This document shows, in pieces, positions 1 through 11,890 of a stretch of 64,000 nucleotides of DNA; the first letter of the stretch is position 1; each line of letters begins with the position of its first letter. The notes below the pieces were generated by a model that was given only the letters and a program-made list of their open reading frames with translations, made no database searches and had not been told where the DNA came from. This DNA is from Hesseltinella vesiculosa (Eukaryota > Mucoromycota > Mucoromycetes > Mucorales > Cunninghamellaceae), in NCBI GenBank assembly GCA_002104935.1, contig MCGT01000013.1, forward strand, positions 593,223 to 657,222, written 5' to 3'. A program made the position numbers and the translations under genes.

Positions 1-483
1 ATTCAGCTAGTCTGATCACAGAGATTCGAGCAGATATCGGAATGTGAAATTCTGACTTTTCTTTTTTTTCAAGATCAATGGATTGACGTAAAACTACGCA
101 TGGGTAAATAACGTGTTGAGTGGTGATGATACTAAAAAAAAATAGATCGATTGGTAGAGATCTCCTAGCTAATATTTAGCAGGTTAGTTTTGATGTGTCT
201 CAAAACTTCAGCTAAAAAATGCCATTTTTTCAGATGACTCCCAGGCGAACTGATCAAATATCAACTTCAAATTCGTCAAAAATCGATTCACATCAAATTT
301 TGCACATGGAGGGGTAATAATGGTACACACCTCTCAGGCATGGAAGTGATGGGCTAGGGATTGTCGACATGCAATTTAAGCATAAATTATAAAAATCTCA
401 GGCATATCGAAAGCTCAGGCCTACTGCTTTATCAGTTTGTGTTCCGTGCAACGAATCGCAACGATTATTGCCCAAATACAGGA
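1..483. other. AT-rich 5' flank of Fanzor gene, no gene seen
   Basis: No convincing coding exon on either strand. The stretch is AT-rich with short A and T runs and looks unlike the GC-richer housekeeping genes to the right. It may hold the left end of a Fanzor-carrying mobile element, but I could not define terminal inverted repeats or a target-site duplication. Confidence 0.4.
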
Positions 484-492
484 TATATAAGT
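483..492 (+). promoter_or_regulatory. possible TATA box of the Fanzor gene
   Basis: A GATATATAAG motif lies about 165 bp upstream of the chosen Fanzor ATG. A short upstream ORF (511-609, 32 codons) and an in-frame ATG at 564 lie between it and the main start. A TATA-like match is common by chance in AT-rich DNA, so this is tentative. Confidence 0.3.
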
Positions 493-653
493 TTTAAATA
501 GTAAAAGAAAATGCTCTTAGGTCAATTTACTAATATTCAACGAATCAAAAATAGAAAGGAAGAATGGGACGCAGTTGCAGAGTGGGGAAATGGCGGAGTG
601 AAAATATAACCTTTTTTTTGTTTCTTTCTTCTCGTTTTCCTTCATCACGAAAA

Positions 654-3600
654 ATGGCCCGTACCAAGCAGGGTAGAAAAAGAAGAAAAAATACGCCCGA
701 GGTGGAGTCGGATAGAACTCAGTTAGTGCCAATTGAAGAAGAAGCTGGCCCTTCTACGTCACGTATGACCAAGCATGATACATATGAATTGTCTTTTCGA
801 TGGCGCCGTTAACTAATCGCTTTTCTCATCAGGCCCTGTCAAGAGACAAAGACGAAACAAAACAAGGAATGTAACAAAAAGAAGACAGAATGCTGATGAA
901 AAAGCAGCAAAGCGTACGGGGAGAGATGAGCGTAGCCTTGCCATCGATCGACAGCGTCGATCTCGACGACCCTGCCCAACTTGTATAAGGAATGGAAACA
1001 TAGAATCGTCATTGACCCATTCAAGATCATCAAGTCGCCTATGTCCCTACCGCATACCCTCTCAACGTGCACAAGGGAACCAATTGCTTGGTGGAAAGAA
1101 GACCAAGACACTCACGATAAAGCATGGACTGTGCCCATTATTGAAATCGCTACGCAATGCCGAGAAAGAAATTTTTTTGGATGGCCTTCAAGCAGTTGTT
1201 GATTTTAATCGTCGTGTGTTGATTTGCAGTCACCTGTTTATCCTGGATTACTTCAACTCCCGCCTCACCAATGGCCTGGATATCCCTCTAGTGTTCCTGG
1301 ACTATCGGTTTGTCAATGGTGTGTTTCAGCTTGTCATTGGCCGATCTTGGTCGAACAACTCACTCTTTACTGAAGAGGTCCGTCAACACATTGAAGAATC
1401 GTTTGCCACATTTCTGATTCAGCATCCTAATGTCCACTGTCCACTGGTCCCGTCTACTGTGCGAGGGAAACGCCCTATTGGCTTTTCCAAGATTTTAACT
1501 TCCACGGCCCGCACGTACGCCTCCAGCATGGTGAATCATGTGGTCGAGGGTTTCGACCAAGCCTACATTGGTTATTTGCAAGCTCGCCTTGCTCGTTCTA
1601 TTCCAGTAAATAACTCAAAAAAACCTCCACCATTAACAGCTCACCCTTTTTTTTTTTCAATCGGAACTTAATCGCTTTCAAGTTGGAGCCCTTGCGGATT
1701 TCGTGTTTGACACGTGTGCACAAAACCAAGACTTTGAACCAGTTTGGCCGACGATCAATGTTGAAGATTCTATCGACCATGCTATGGTGGATGCCAAGGT
1801 CGACACTGCTTTGAACGAATTGATAGACGATACTTGGGACAGATGGACACAACTCGCCATTCGTATTGAACAAGAAGGACCCTTGCCACAGCAAGACGCG
1901 GATGAGGACAACCAAGACGACGAGGACAACCAAGAAGAGGATGACAACCTCTCGGTCAGCACAGCCACAGCCATGTCCATCGACACTATCTCAACCCTTG
2001 GCATCTCGCGCCTTGATGTTGCTACTGGCCCTTATACCTTGCCTCCGCTAGCTGATCCATCTCTCTCAACTGACAACGCTATTCGTAGCCAGGCTCCTCC
2101 ATCTGTGTCTATTACAACGACAACGATCACCCGGTATCCGCACCTGTTTATCAAGATTCTATTTGATGTCTTGTGCAGCTTGGAGCGCCTAAATGAAGAT
2201 CAACACACGGCACCAGCGCCACAAGCCTCCGTTCATTGGAATTGGACACATCACCAGCTCTCAGGAATGCATGACTGGAGTTATCTGAACCATCACCAGC
2301 GGTCAAAACTCGTCCGTGGTATATCCAAATCCATCAACAACAACACTCCAGTGGACATTGAACGACTGCCTCGTGTCTTTTCTCAGCAATCCCGCCAACA
2401 AGTGACCACGCTTGTGGCCGAAACGCAACGAGCTCTTGCTGCTGGCACATTCTCATCCGAAGCATACCTTGTGTCACCAAAAGTGCGTCTTTTCTCGGTC
2501 CTTCCCACACCGTCTCTCACCCGAAAATTCATTCAAGTCTCCCACGATTCTCTTGGTGAAATCATGCGCCATTTCGGATTAGAACACTACGCCGTACCTC
2601 AAGCGATTCGCCCAGTTGCTGGGCAAGTGCATGACAATTTCAAGATCCTGAACTTGAAAAGGATCCATAGTGGGTAAGTGGGAAACAAAGAGATAAAAAA
2701 AAAGGTGAGGGCATTGCCGGAAAAAGATATCTCACTTTTCATTTTCTAGTCGCGGAATCTTCCTCAATCAGCTGTATACTGATGGCTATTCCGTTTGTGT
2801 TCCATTCAAAAAGATGTCTGGTGCATCGATCGGTCAACCACTTCGACTGACCGACATTAGCCCTGTGGCCATGCAGCAAATGGACGTTTGGGGTATAGAT
2901 CCTGGCGTCACCGACATCTTTGTAGCATCAAACTCCTCCGATCCCCGTGCTTACCTCTCCCCAGCGGACCTTCCAGGTGAACCATTGCTAGCCACACCGC
3001 CGAACCCAAGGCATCAGATCCGCCGCTTTTCCAGTGCTGAATATTACGTCAAAGCTGGCTATCGAAAAACCGTCGCAAATATCAAAGCCTGGAAGCAGCA
3101 GCACGGCATCACTGAAATTGAGTCGTCCTTTGGATCGCCAAAAACAACAGTGCGCCAAAACATCACTGCCTACATCACTGAAAAGCTACGCCATTTGGAT
3201 CGCTTGCTCTTATTTTATGGCCAAGACATTCAGCAGCTCCGTTTCTTGAACTACAGGGGCGCGCAGCTCGTTAACCACGACCTGGTCAAGATATTTGTCG
3301 ACGGTGGTCGCAAGTACGGATCCCATGCCTCCAACTACAACAGCCACGACACATACATGAGCCGGCTAAATGAAGATGGCAGTTTTAAGAGTCGTCGGCG
3401 TCAGCATGCCCATCCCTCCCCTCTTCAGCCAAGGCAATGTCAAAATCAAAACCAACAAAAAAAAAAACTGACTTCTTTTTTATTCAGCGAGACAAGAAAT
3501 GGAAAGTGGCGTCCTCTGCCTTTCCAACCATCCACCCAGATACCCCTTCTGTGCATTGGTGATGGAAGATTTGGCAGGCGACGCTTCAACAAAAAGCCAC

Positions 3601-3959
3601 TTGGTCTTGCAAACCGCTTCAAGAAAGTAGTTCGATTGGCCCAGCGGCAATTCCCCATTTTGATGGTCGATGCAGACGAAGCCTTTTCGTCCAAAGTTTG
3701 CAGCAAATGTGGGAAGAAGACTTTGGCCAACGTGACGGTGGATGGTGGCGAATCGAAGTTGCATGCAGTGCAATGTTGCGAAACATGTAGCACTGTGTGG
3801 CAACGAGATTGCAACGCCTCCCGAAACATCCATGCGCTCTCCCATTTTGCTGCTCTTGGTGTGAAGCCTCTTGTTTTCACCCCCCAAGACCAAGATCAAG
3901 CCGACCCTTCCACAACCTCGCCACCAGACGCGCAACCGAACCAACCAACCCCCACTTAA
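654..3959 (+). CDS. Fanzor: eukaryotic TnpB-like RNA-guided endonuclease (possibly damaged)
   Basis: Fanzor proteins are eukaryotic homologues of transposon TnpB that cut DNA guided by an omega-RNA. Exons: 654-762, 833-1605, about 1661-2673 and 2750-3959, giving roughly 1030 residues. The first is basic (GRKRRK, NLS-like). A CPTC...CP cysteine motif (about 975-1050) is a likely zinc knuckle. The C-terminal quarter is a split RuvC: WGIDPGVTD with Asp at 2898-2900, IGDGRF around 3555, DEAFSSKVC with Glu at 3678-3680, a CSKC/CETC zinc finger (3699-3788) and QRDCNAS with Asp at 3807-3809. A possible 54-nt GC-AG intron (3434-3487) is in frame either way. The exon 2/3 junction is abnormal: the intron ends CAA where CAG is expected (1658-1660). 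The start at 654 was chosen over 564 because the extra upstream residues look like translated leader. Family call is firm; activity is doubtful. Confidence 0.85.
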
Positions 3960-4362
3960 TCCAGGTATCAAAAACCTGTACGACGTATAAGCTGTAAGTC
4001 AAAAAAAAGCAACTGTGCAGTAATCTGATCAGACTTCGCATCCACTCAGGCAAAATGACCTGTTAGTTCTTTGAACGTCTTGTCTGGCTGTAAGTAGCAA
4101 AAAAGAAGATGCCAAATTCAATTTTTCTAAGGGTGAGTGGAAAAAAATAAAAAGATGCCTAGCTTTTGCTAAACTAACCACTTCATTTTCCTTTTTCGTA
4201 GCTGACTTTTTTTCTTGCTTTGCGACTTTTTTTTTTGGAAACACAGTATGGTTTAATGGATATCATGTATGGTAGAGGTGGAAGAGGTGGACATGGAAGG
4301 TGTCATGAGAATAGGTGGGGTAGAAAACGATGGTGTGATGGAATAGCAGTAGAATTTTTTTT
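3960..4362. other. Fanzor 3' flank, candidate omega-RNA/right-end region
   Basis: This 403-bp stretch lies between the Fanzor stop and the convergent AFI1 stop. It has no credible ORF and carries T and A runs. In described Fanzor and TnpB loci the guide RNA is encoded at or just beyond the 3' end of the nuclease gene, so this is where an omega-RNA would be expected. That is inference; I see no sequence hallmark that proves it. Confidence 0.35.
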
Positions 4363-6946
4363 TCATGACACAGTGGTCACCGATTGCAAACGTTCAAACG
4401 TCATTTTGTGGTATCTTGACAAGCCTTGGACAAAACGATGACCAGTCTATTAAAAAAAGTGTGTGTGTGTTTGTGAGTGAGCAACATGCAGGTAAAATAG
4501 GAGACCCGGCGCTTACAGGGTTGCGATTCAGTCGTTGGAAAAGCTCCACTGTGTACTGACGGACAATGTTGGAGGAATGGAAAAGCCCGACAGCAAGCGG
4601 ACTTAGGCCACCATGATGTTGTGGGAGATACGAGAGAAACTGGCAGAAATAAAAGAATAAGGACCCATTGAAAAAGGGAGGAGGTCAATGTTATTACCTC
4701 GATAATTTGACGCTCCGTCACCACATTGTTCAACAGGGCTTCATAAATGACCAGGACTTCTTTCTCTGGGAGATTGCGTAGTAGCTTCAGTTTCGACACT
4801 TGACGGAACACATCCAAATATTGGAGGCTAGATTGCAATTGTCTTTGGGCAAAATCCTATAAAACCAGGGTGAGCAGGTGAGCTACGTTTACCACCCTTC
4901 CAGTACCTTTTGAAAATACTTGTACGAGAGCGATTGACGCCAGCCTTCGAATCGACCAGCATTGGCCACTAGTTCACGCTGCTTGCTTGCCTCGTCCGCG
5001 AACACATAGCCTGTGCCCAACAGGCCAGAAGGATCCGTCTCGTTGTCATGACGCCAGGCCAACTTGGTTTCCTGGTATACATTTTCCTCGTACAGACTAG
5101 CAAGGCGTACAAATCGATACACATAATCTTGGAATTTCGCCCGGATGGCTGTTTCCCCGTAATGGCTTTGAATCGCACCAAGAACCTTTTTTTTTTTAAA
5201 AAAAAAAAAAAAAACAAGATGGGATGAGCCTCTTTCGTTGACCAGGATGACTCGGGCCATACCTCGCTCATGAATTCCGTATCGTAATCTTTGATAGACT
5301 TGTCTTCAGAACGCGTGGTAGAGCCTGTGCCGGAGCCTGTGGCGCGGCTGATGGAGCGGGCAGCAAAGCCGTCCTCAAAGTAAGCGAGCGATGTCTTGCG
5401 GTTGCCAGTCGAATTGACCTGGATATCCTTGCTGACCGTGATCTTGCCGGTGTCGATATTACAGAGGATATCCCACCAAGCAGTGTGTTCTTCATAAGTG
5501 GGATTTGTCACCCCAGCAATAAACCCAGGACTAAAAAGGAAGGCGGCGTCAACCAACACCGCTTCTCCAAGGCGGCTTGCCTCCTTTTCTCACACTCCAG
5601 CCAGGTCTTACCATTTCAAAAGATCATCGACGGTGGTCAAGTTTGTGTAAGGGAATGCACGTTCAGTAAAGCCGCGCAAGACGGTACCACAACCGCTTCC
5701 CAGAGCACAAGCTGCAAGCACATAGTTGGCCACTTCTCCGGAAGGATGGCCGTAGCCCAAAAAGACGATGCGCTTCTGAGTCAGCAAGCCATTCAACAAG
5801 ATCATGATCGGATGGGTCAGAGGTCCCGGTGAATCCAGATGAGGGTGGTGAGGGTTGGGGCTGCCGGACTGGTGCTGAGGTGAAAAAGTCGAGATCAGTT
5901 TGATCAAAGAAAACTAGGCGAGGCGCGAGAATAGGTAAGTGATTGTTTCCCATTTGATCAAAGCTGATAAAACCTACATCGCCCACTTCTTCATTGTTCA
6001 TGGTCAAAGGCACGCGGATAGGAAGCTTGATGCCATCATACATGATTTTTGTTTCGTAAAAGTGGCGATCCTTCCCACCCAGCGACGTCAGCAGTTTCTG
6101 CTGGCCCGAGGTCAAGTCAATCACAGTGCCACGGCGCAAGAAATTCTTTTGGTCAAAGGTCTGCTCAGGTGCGGTGTCGTCTGCAGGCGATTCGGGCTCG
6201 ATCTGGAACATTTCTTCAAACATGGACTTGTCATCGGTGGCACGAAGGACCTGGCGCTCGTGCCAGCTCAACACAGGCATCTTGCTGAGATCCATGGTAT
6301 TGACGGCTTCAAAGAGGGACACCAGCACGTCCTTGGAGGGATTTTGGAAATACTTTTCCATCGCCAGCAATAGAGCAGGCTACCATAAAGTGAGTGGACC
6401 ATCTACACATCAGCCGTCCGTCTTACCTTGTAAATGTGAAGAAATCGATGTTGGGTACAGATGGCCATGGCTTTCACATGAGCACCTCTAGACCACACCA
6501 GAAAAAGAGCGAAAAGAACGTGAGATGACAGGGTTGAGGATGGCTACGCTGTTACCTTCGAGCTGATGCATCATGTATTGTTCGTACAAGGTTGAGGACA
6601 TAGAGCAAAGGCTTGTCTTGGTCGGATCGTTCGACTTGTTCTTGATTGTTCATATCAGGAATCATTTGATTCAGGCAAAAGATCGTCCAATCTTCGGACC
6701 GAAGATGGGCCCCATCAGGTAGCATGAGCTCGGACAGGACGCTACGATGACGAGGGACAAACAAACAAAATAAAAAAGGTGTGAGTTGGGTTGTGTTTAT
6801 GCAAGTGGGTGGGATGGGAGGAGACGAAGATTGGATTACTGTTCATCGGTGCCAGTTTCTTTCGGGTATTGGTACGTCAGAGATGCACCCTTATCAATGT
6901 CGAATTCTGCTAGAAGAATATACTGCACATGTTCCAATGTGTCCAT
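4363..6946 (-). CDS. AFI1: AFI1-like DENN-family protein (Arf3-interacting, polarity axis)
   Basis: Afi1 binds the GTPase Arf3 and links vesicle traffic to cell polarity; the family carries an Afi1/Mesa N-terminal domain and an SPA (stabilization of polarity axis) DENN-type domain. Ten exons in coding order: 6946-6840, 6741-6556, 6487-6427, 6379-5978, 5913-5612, 5530-5263, 5185-4907, 4856-4698, 4639-4517, 4446-4363; 656 residues, all phases consistent. Visible motifs: [20 protein letters not shown] at residue 9, [46 protein letters not shown] and [14 protein letters not shown]. The exon 7 acceptor is preceded by an A-run and not by pyrimidines. It is divergent from noxR across a 742-bp spacer and convergent with the Fanzor gene. 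The spliced protein reads through the whole family pattern, so the model looks intact. Confidence 0.9.
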
Positions 6947-7688
6947 AGTGAAAACAAGCCAACAGAAAAAAAAAGGAGAAGGCAGAAACGTGGGGGAAGA
7001 AAGGCACAGAAAGAGAACGGGAAATCGAGATTTCAGGCTCCGGCTAATTGTCTACCTTTTCCCTTGCAGCCTTTGGGTGTCACAATGTTGATCTCCACTT
7101 TTGAGATATCCCATCGAGCATATTTGCTTACTGCATGAACGGTTCTCCATTGGCAGGGTCTTTACAAGAGGGTTTCATTTTGAATATGTATTAATTTTCA
7201 TCTTACAATTTCCAGAAAATATTATGAATAAGCAGAAAAACAAAAAAAGCTGCATGACCATGTCCCAAGGACGGGTTGCCCGGAAATTTTAGCTTCCTCT
7301 CTGCTGCAGTATCTCCCAGGAACCCTTTATTTTCTCCTTGGGCTGTGTCAAAAAAAAAAACCCCCTTGGAAATCTATTTTTGAGACGCCATGCCTGGCCG
7401 AGAAGGAAACAAGAATAGAAATAGAAGTCCAGAGCACGTTATCGAAAAATATTGCGTCAATTTGACACAACCCTAGAAAGTAAAATAGTACCAAACCTTA
7501 TCCTCCTCTTCTATGCCTTCAAGCAAAGGCCGTGCGATCTTTGAAAGGTTCTTGCATTTTTTATTGCCCTCTTTCTTTTTTCCTACTCGCTTTTGCCCTT
7601 TTTTGTCTCTCTCTCTCTCTCTCAAATACTGCAAAACAGTGCCAATCCATCATCGTATTTTTTTTATCATTTTTACTCGTCACTTGAG
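6947..7688. promoter_or_regulatory. shared promoter region of AFI1 and noxR
   Basis: This 742-bp spacer separates two divergent genes, so it should hold both promoters. It contains A-runs and a CT microsatellite (about 7606-7622) just before the noxR start. No clear TATA box or upstream exon was identified. The ORFs here are short and lack motifs. Confidence 0.5.
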
Positions 7689-9435
7689 ATGGAAAGAAAA
7701 GTAAAAAGTCAAATGCACACCCAGAGCGCTCAGTCAAACTCACCTCCGCCCTGTCTTTTTTTTAAAAAAAGCGAGACATCCGCCGATGGCAAATCGCTAG
7801 CCTGGCCATTGACAATAACCAGTACCAAAAAGCTCTTGAAAGCTACTCGGTAAATCCTACCTTTTATACGTGCAGTAAGCTGACACCTCATATAGGAATG
7901 CTGCCCTTCTTCTAAACAACACTTTAATATGGGCATGATCTATGCCGCCCTGGGTCGTCACCGACAAGCTGTAAGCTCAGAAAAAAAAAAAAAAAAAAAA
8001 GAGGCTGACTCTCTCTCGATAAAAAAAAAATAAAATAAGCTGGAAGCGTATGCCAAGGCGATAGAAATCGACACTTACTTTGCTGTTGGCTACTTTCAAG
8101 CTGGAGTATGTCATTTCCAACTGACAAACTTTGCTCAAGCTCGTGCGTGCTTCGACTCAGCCTACCATGTAAACACCACTGCATCTCGTTGTTTGTTGCA
8201 TGCTCACCGTTTTCTTTCCACTTTTTGCATAGTGCTTGCGCGGTAACAAGATGATCAACTATCGTCAACTGGGTTTGCAGTTTGTGCTTTACGCATGTGA
8301 AATCCTGTACAACCGTGGGGTCTGCCTCCTCTACATGGACAATGAAATGGAAGGCGTGATTGATTTCTTCGAAGCCCAGCGACTCAAAGTCCATCGCCAG
8401 CACATCACCATCGACCTGGCCGTCCAGACCCGCTCACAGAAGCTTGGCATCTATTCCGTTCCACCGGCCGTCGTCTTCCGCTTGACCGACACCCAGCGTC
8501 AGCTGCTCGAAGACACCGATCTCACCACCACGTTTTACAAAATGTACGACAAGTTCATGCTGGCTTCCGCCGGCACAGCCAAAAACCCAGCCATCCCGGA
8601 AGGTTGCTCAGCTTACGTGGCTCTGCCCACCGACAATAACGCGTCTTCTGCTCCTCGACGTCAGCCAGCCAATCGCCCGCACCATTCACAGCCGTCGCCC
8701 ATCAGCAAAAAGCGCAGAACCTCCAAAACCTACCTACGCTCATCGTCTTGCGTGGCTGCTGACATCCTTCCAAAGCCCTCTTTCTCCTCTTCCTCCTCTT
8801 CCTCCATTTCACCAACAAGAAACACATCCTTAAAGCCTGCTCATACACCGCTTATCCAACGTCCTCTGCCTCGAACTCGGTCCCTGCCTTCTCTCCAGAA
8901 ACAACCTCTCCCGCCTGCCATCCAAGTAGGCCCCTTTCCTTCCTCATCAGAAAAACATGAGCTGTCCTCGTCTGCATCACCAAACACCCCTGCCTTGATC
9001 CACAGTGCTTCATCCACTTCCACCCTTGGCTCCCCTCTTGCTTTGGCTTTAGCGCCTGACCCCCACCCTACAGCTACCTACCACCTTGCCGATGTACCTG
9101 CAGCCGCCGACCATAAGCTTCAAGCTCCTGACCCTGCTGCCCTCTCTTCCTCCAAGGTCAAGGTCAAACTTCACCACCAAGACAGCCGTGTGCTCATGCT
9201 CCCAGCCAACCTGTCTTTTTGTGCCCTCCTGGACAAAATCTATGAAAAACTCGACGTACCTGCCTCGGCAACCTTGGCTCTAAAATACCGAAACAAAGAA
9301 GGTGCCATCGTACCACTGGACCCTCCAACCCAAACCTGGTGCCTTGCCAGGCTTTTGGAAGATACCATCCAACGCAGCAACTCTCCCTTGGGAAAAGTGG
9401 AGTTATGGTGCAACCTTGTTAATCAACAACAATAA
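7689..9435 (+). CDS. noxR: NoxR/p67phox-like NADPH oxidase regulator
   Basis: NoxR is the fungal p67phox homologue that binds Rac-GTP through TPRs and activates NADPH oxidase. Exons 7689-7700, 7772-7849, 7896-7970, 8040-8168 and 8233-9435 give 498 residues. The N-terminal ~185 residues are TPR-like (MGMIYAALGRHRQA, FAVGYFQAGVCHFQL, LRGNKMINYRQLGLQF, ILYNRGVCLLYM). A long Ser/Pro-rich linker follows (about 245-400), then a PB1 domain (KVKVKLHHQDSRVLMLPANL to the end). The usual activation motif after the TPRs (family form YLGKA) is not obvious; the matching region reads DKFMLASAG. Exon 1 encodes only four residues and is the least certain part. Two introns end in A-runs followed by AG. Rac1 itself is encoded at 32355-31449. 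Confidence 0.85.
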
Positions 9436-10424
9436 TTAAATCATGCTTGTTGGGCTCCAAAAAATCCACCCCAGCCATTTTCCAACCTTTGAGACTTTGA
9501 TGACAAGCAAGAATCAGTGGCTTCATCTCTTTTGTCTGACCATCGTTGGGACAAAAATATGGGAGATTTCTTTTCCTCTAAATGACAAGCAGAGACAAGT
9601 TGCAAAGTGCTTGAACGGCTTCCCTTCCAGCCTCGGTCTCATATCACCCATGTTAACTTCTCACCCTTCTCTCGCACTTCGAAACAGGAAGCAACAGCTT
9701 TCTTTTTAAGCCGGGAAAGACTTTTTTTTTCATTTGATCAATATAAAAATGAGGTTGCTATTCTTATGGAGCATAAGAAAGCAGGCGGAAAAAATTGGGG
9801 TTAGCTCCCTTTGCGTACCGCAGCCACGGAAATCTTTAGTAAAAGGCGAAAGATTTATACGTAAATGATCACAGTACAGGAGCAACGAGGAAAAAAAAGA
9901 AAAGAGTAGCCAGTATTCGCACCTCTTTTATAGTTTTTTTCTGGTCCAAAAAAAATTTTCTCGGAGTGTGACCGGTCCCGAGTCAGTTTTTTTCCTTAAA
10001 AAACAAAGGAGCCCCATGAAATCGAATCCAACACCGCAGAAAAAAACAGTCCTTGCAAAATCCAGGGGAAATAATTTAAACGCCTGGCGAAAATGGCTCG
10101 AAATTTGGCTGGGCAACTTAAACCAATTGACCAGCTAAGACTGGTCGTTCCCTGAGATGCACGATCTTTAGTCATACTTGTCTGATTTTTTGAACACCTG
10201 CCAATTCAGCGGCCGCCATCTCAAAAATGATTGCAGTTGGGCGAGCCATGGATACTTTTTAGAAGCGATGAGGAAAGAAACGTAGAGACAGCTTTGGGCA
10301 AGGACATAAAGCACGTTCGGGCATCCAACACCAGATGATGCACATGTTACGGTGGAATCAAGTGGCCACATGGGCTTAGCGAGGGCACATCGTGCATAAC
10401 AACAAGCATAAAACCATATTATTT
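9436..10424. other. intergenic, nothing recognised
   Basis: About 990 bp between the convergent noxR and HIRIP3-like genes. The short ORFs here have no motifs and are broken by A/T runs. It probably holds both 3' UTRs. Confidence 0.6.
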
Positions 10425-11890
10425 TTATTCGCTATCGGATTGATCGCCTAGGAAAGCGACATCCAAACCACCAGAAGCTTCACTGGCATCGCTGGCGTCT
10501 TCGTCGCTATTGTCGTCATCACTGGTGCTTTTTCCATCGCCGTCATTGTCGCTGTCTTCGTCTTTATCACTGGTGAATACAGGAGCTGGTCGAGGCTGTG
10601 TGCTTGTCTGGGCCCGACGACTTCGTCGGCCACCACTAATAATGTTTTCCGTACTGAGACTATCCAGCTCGCTTCTCAGCTCTCGAGCGTCCTTGACAGC
10701 TTTACATTTCTCCAAGGTGGGACGGCCTGGACGAGGAAAAAAAAAAAAAAAGTCGAGCTGTCTGCTTTGTGATGTCACACCCAATGGTCGATTACCTTCA
10801 ACACCCAGGTCCTCCAATATGCTCTTCAGCTTGTCTATTTGGGCCTTTGCAGATCGGCAATCGGCGAGCTCGACGTTCCACCGCTTGACGACGCCACACT
10901 TGGAGATGTAAGACTTCAGTCGCTTGATCGTTTCTTCAGACTTGCCGGTCACTTTGATAGGCTAGAACGCGGCAAGGGTTATTTTAAGATGCCAGTAGGA
11001 GCGAAAGATGAAGAAGGGGGGGAGGTTACCTCGGCCGACGTTTTTTTACTGGCAGATGTCTTCTTGGCAGAGGAGGTTTCCTTCTTTTTCTTCTTTGGAG
11101 GGGCTTCTGACTCCAGGTCGCTGTCATCCGAGCTCTTATTGTCATCATCGTCGGAAGTGTCGTTTTCATTGGGAGAGACATCACCGCCTTGGCCTTCACC
11201 AGCGGATTCATCGTCATCCGAGTCTTGCAAAGCTGCACGGGCCCTGGATCGCTTCTTCGACTTTGGTACAACTTCTTCTTCGTCTTGTTCGGATTCGTCC
11301 ACATCCACTCTGGCTTTGCCTTGCATAGCTTTTTCTCGGTCACTTTCTGACTGGTCACCTGTGTCCTCTTCACTACCGCCTTCCAGATTTGCCTAGCGTG
11401 CAAAAATGAACCAATTCAAAAAAAAAAAAAAGTATGAGCCCCAGTCAGCCATCCCTTGTGTGTGTGTCGGCAATGTCTTACAAACGTTTCGTCAATGAGC
11501 TTGTTCACGCGCTTCTTCAGCGGCTTCAAGGTGTCTTTATCGAGGCCCTAAAAGAGATTTGGCATGAGAAGTGATCTTTGATCCGTCATGATGCACTTTC
11601 TTTGTACTCACCAGCTCTTGTTCTAGTTTCTGGCGGATCATGGAAGGGGTAACGACACTATCAAAAAAAAGGATTGAGCAAGAGCTCATCCGACAGAATA
11701 TGCTCTCTGCCAGCGATTCAACACCAAAACTTACTCTGGATCGCTGTTCTTCAAAACCCTGATAAAATGAAAGCTGGTGAGCATTGGCGGCATAGTCAAA
11801 GACCGCCAAGTCCACAAGTGCTTACGTCTTCAATACTTTTAAGAAGTTTGGAGAATCGATCAATTCTGTCATCTGCAAAGGATCACTCAT
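10425..11890 (-). CDS. HIRIP3-like histone chaperone (DEK-C plus CHZ)
   Basis: HIRIP3 and CHZ-domain proteins bind H2A-H2B. Seven exons: 11890-11826, 11758-11735, 11657-11612, 11547-11482, 11392-11030, 10961-10796, 10726-10425; 343 residues. The N-terminal ~68 residues resemble a DEK-C fold (TPSMIRQKLEQELGLDKDTL). The middle (about 70-185) is an acidic/Ser-rich and Lys-rich disordered region. Near residue 190-260 lies the conserved block TIKRLKSYISKCGVVKRW followed by ILEDLGVEGRPTLEKCK, the HIRIP3 C-terminal signature. The C-terminal tail is again acidic (repeated DSDNDGD-like runs) and ends QSDSE. The gene is divergent from CENP-O with only 150 bp between starts, so the two probably share a promoter. 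Confidence 0.85.

Noticed and set aside
1606..1639. 34-nt intron as the normal Fanzor intron 2
   Set aside because: Too short for this genome and lacks space between branch point and AG. Kept only as a possible cryptic rescue site.
9..4035. 10-bp inverted match (9-18 and 4026-4035) as Fanzor element ends
   Set aside because: A 10-bp match between two windows of this size is expected by chance about one time in four, and no target-site duplication flanks it.
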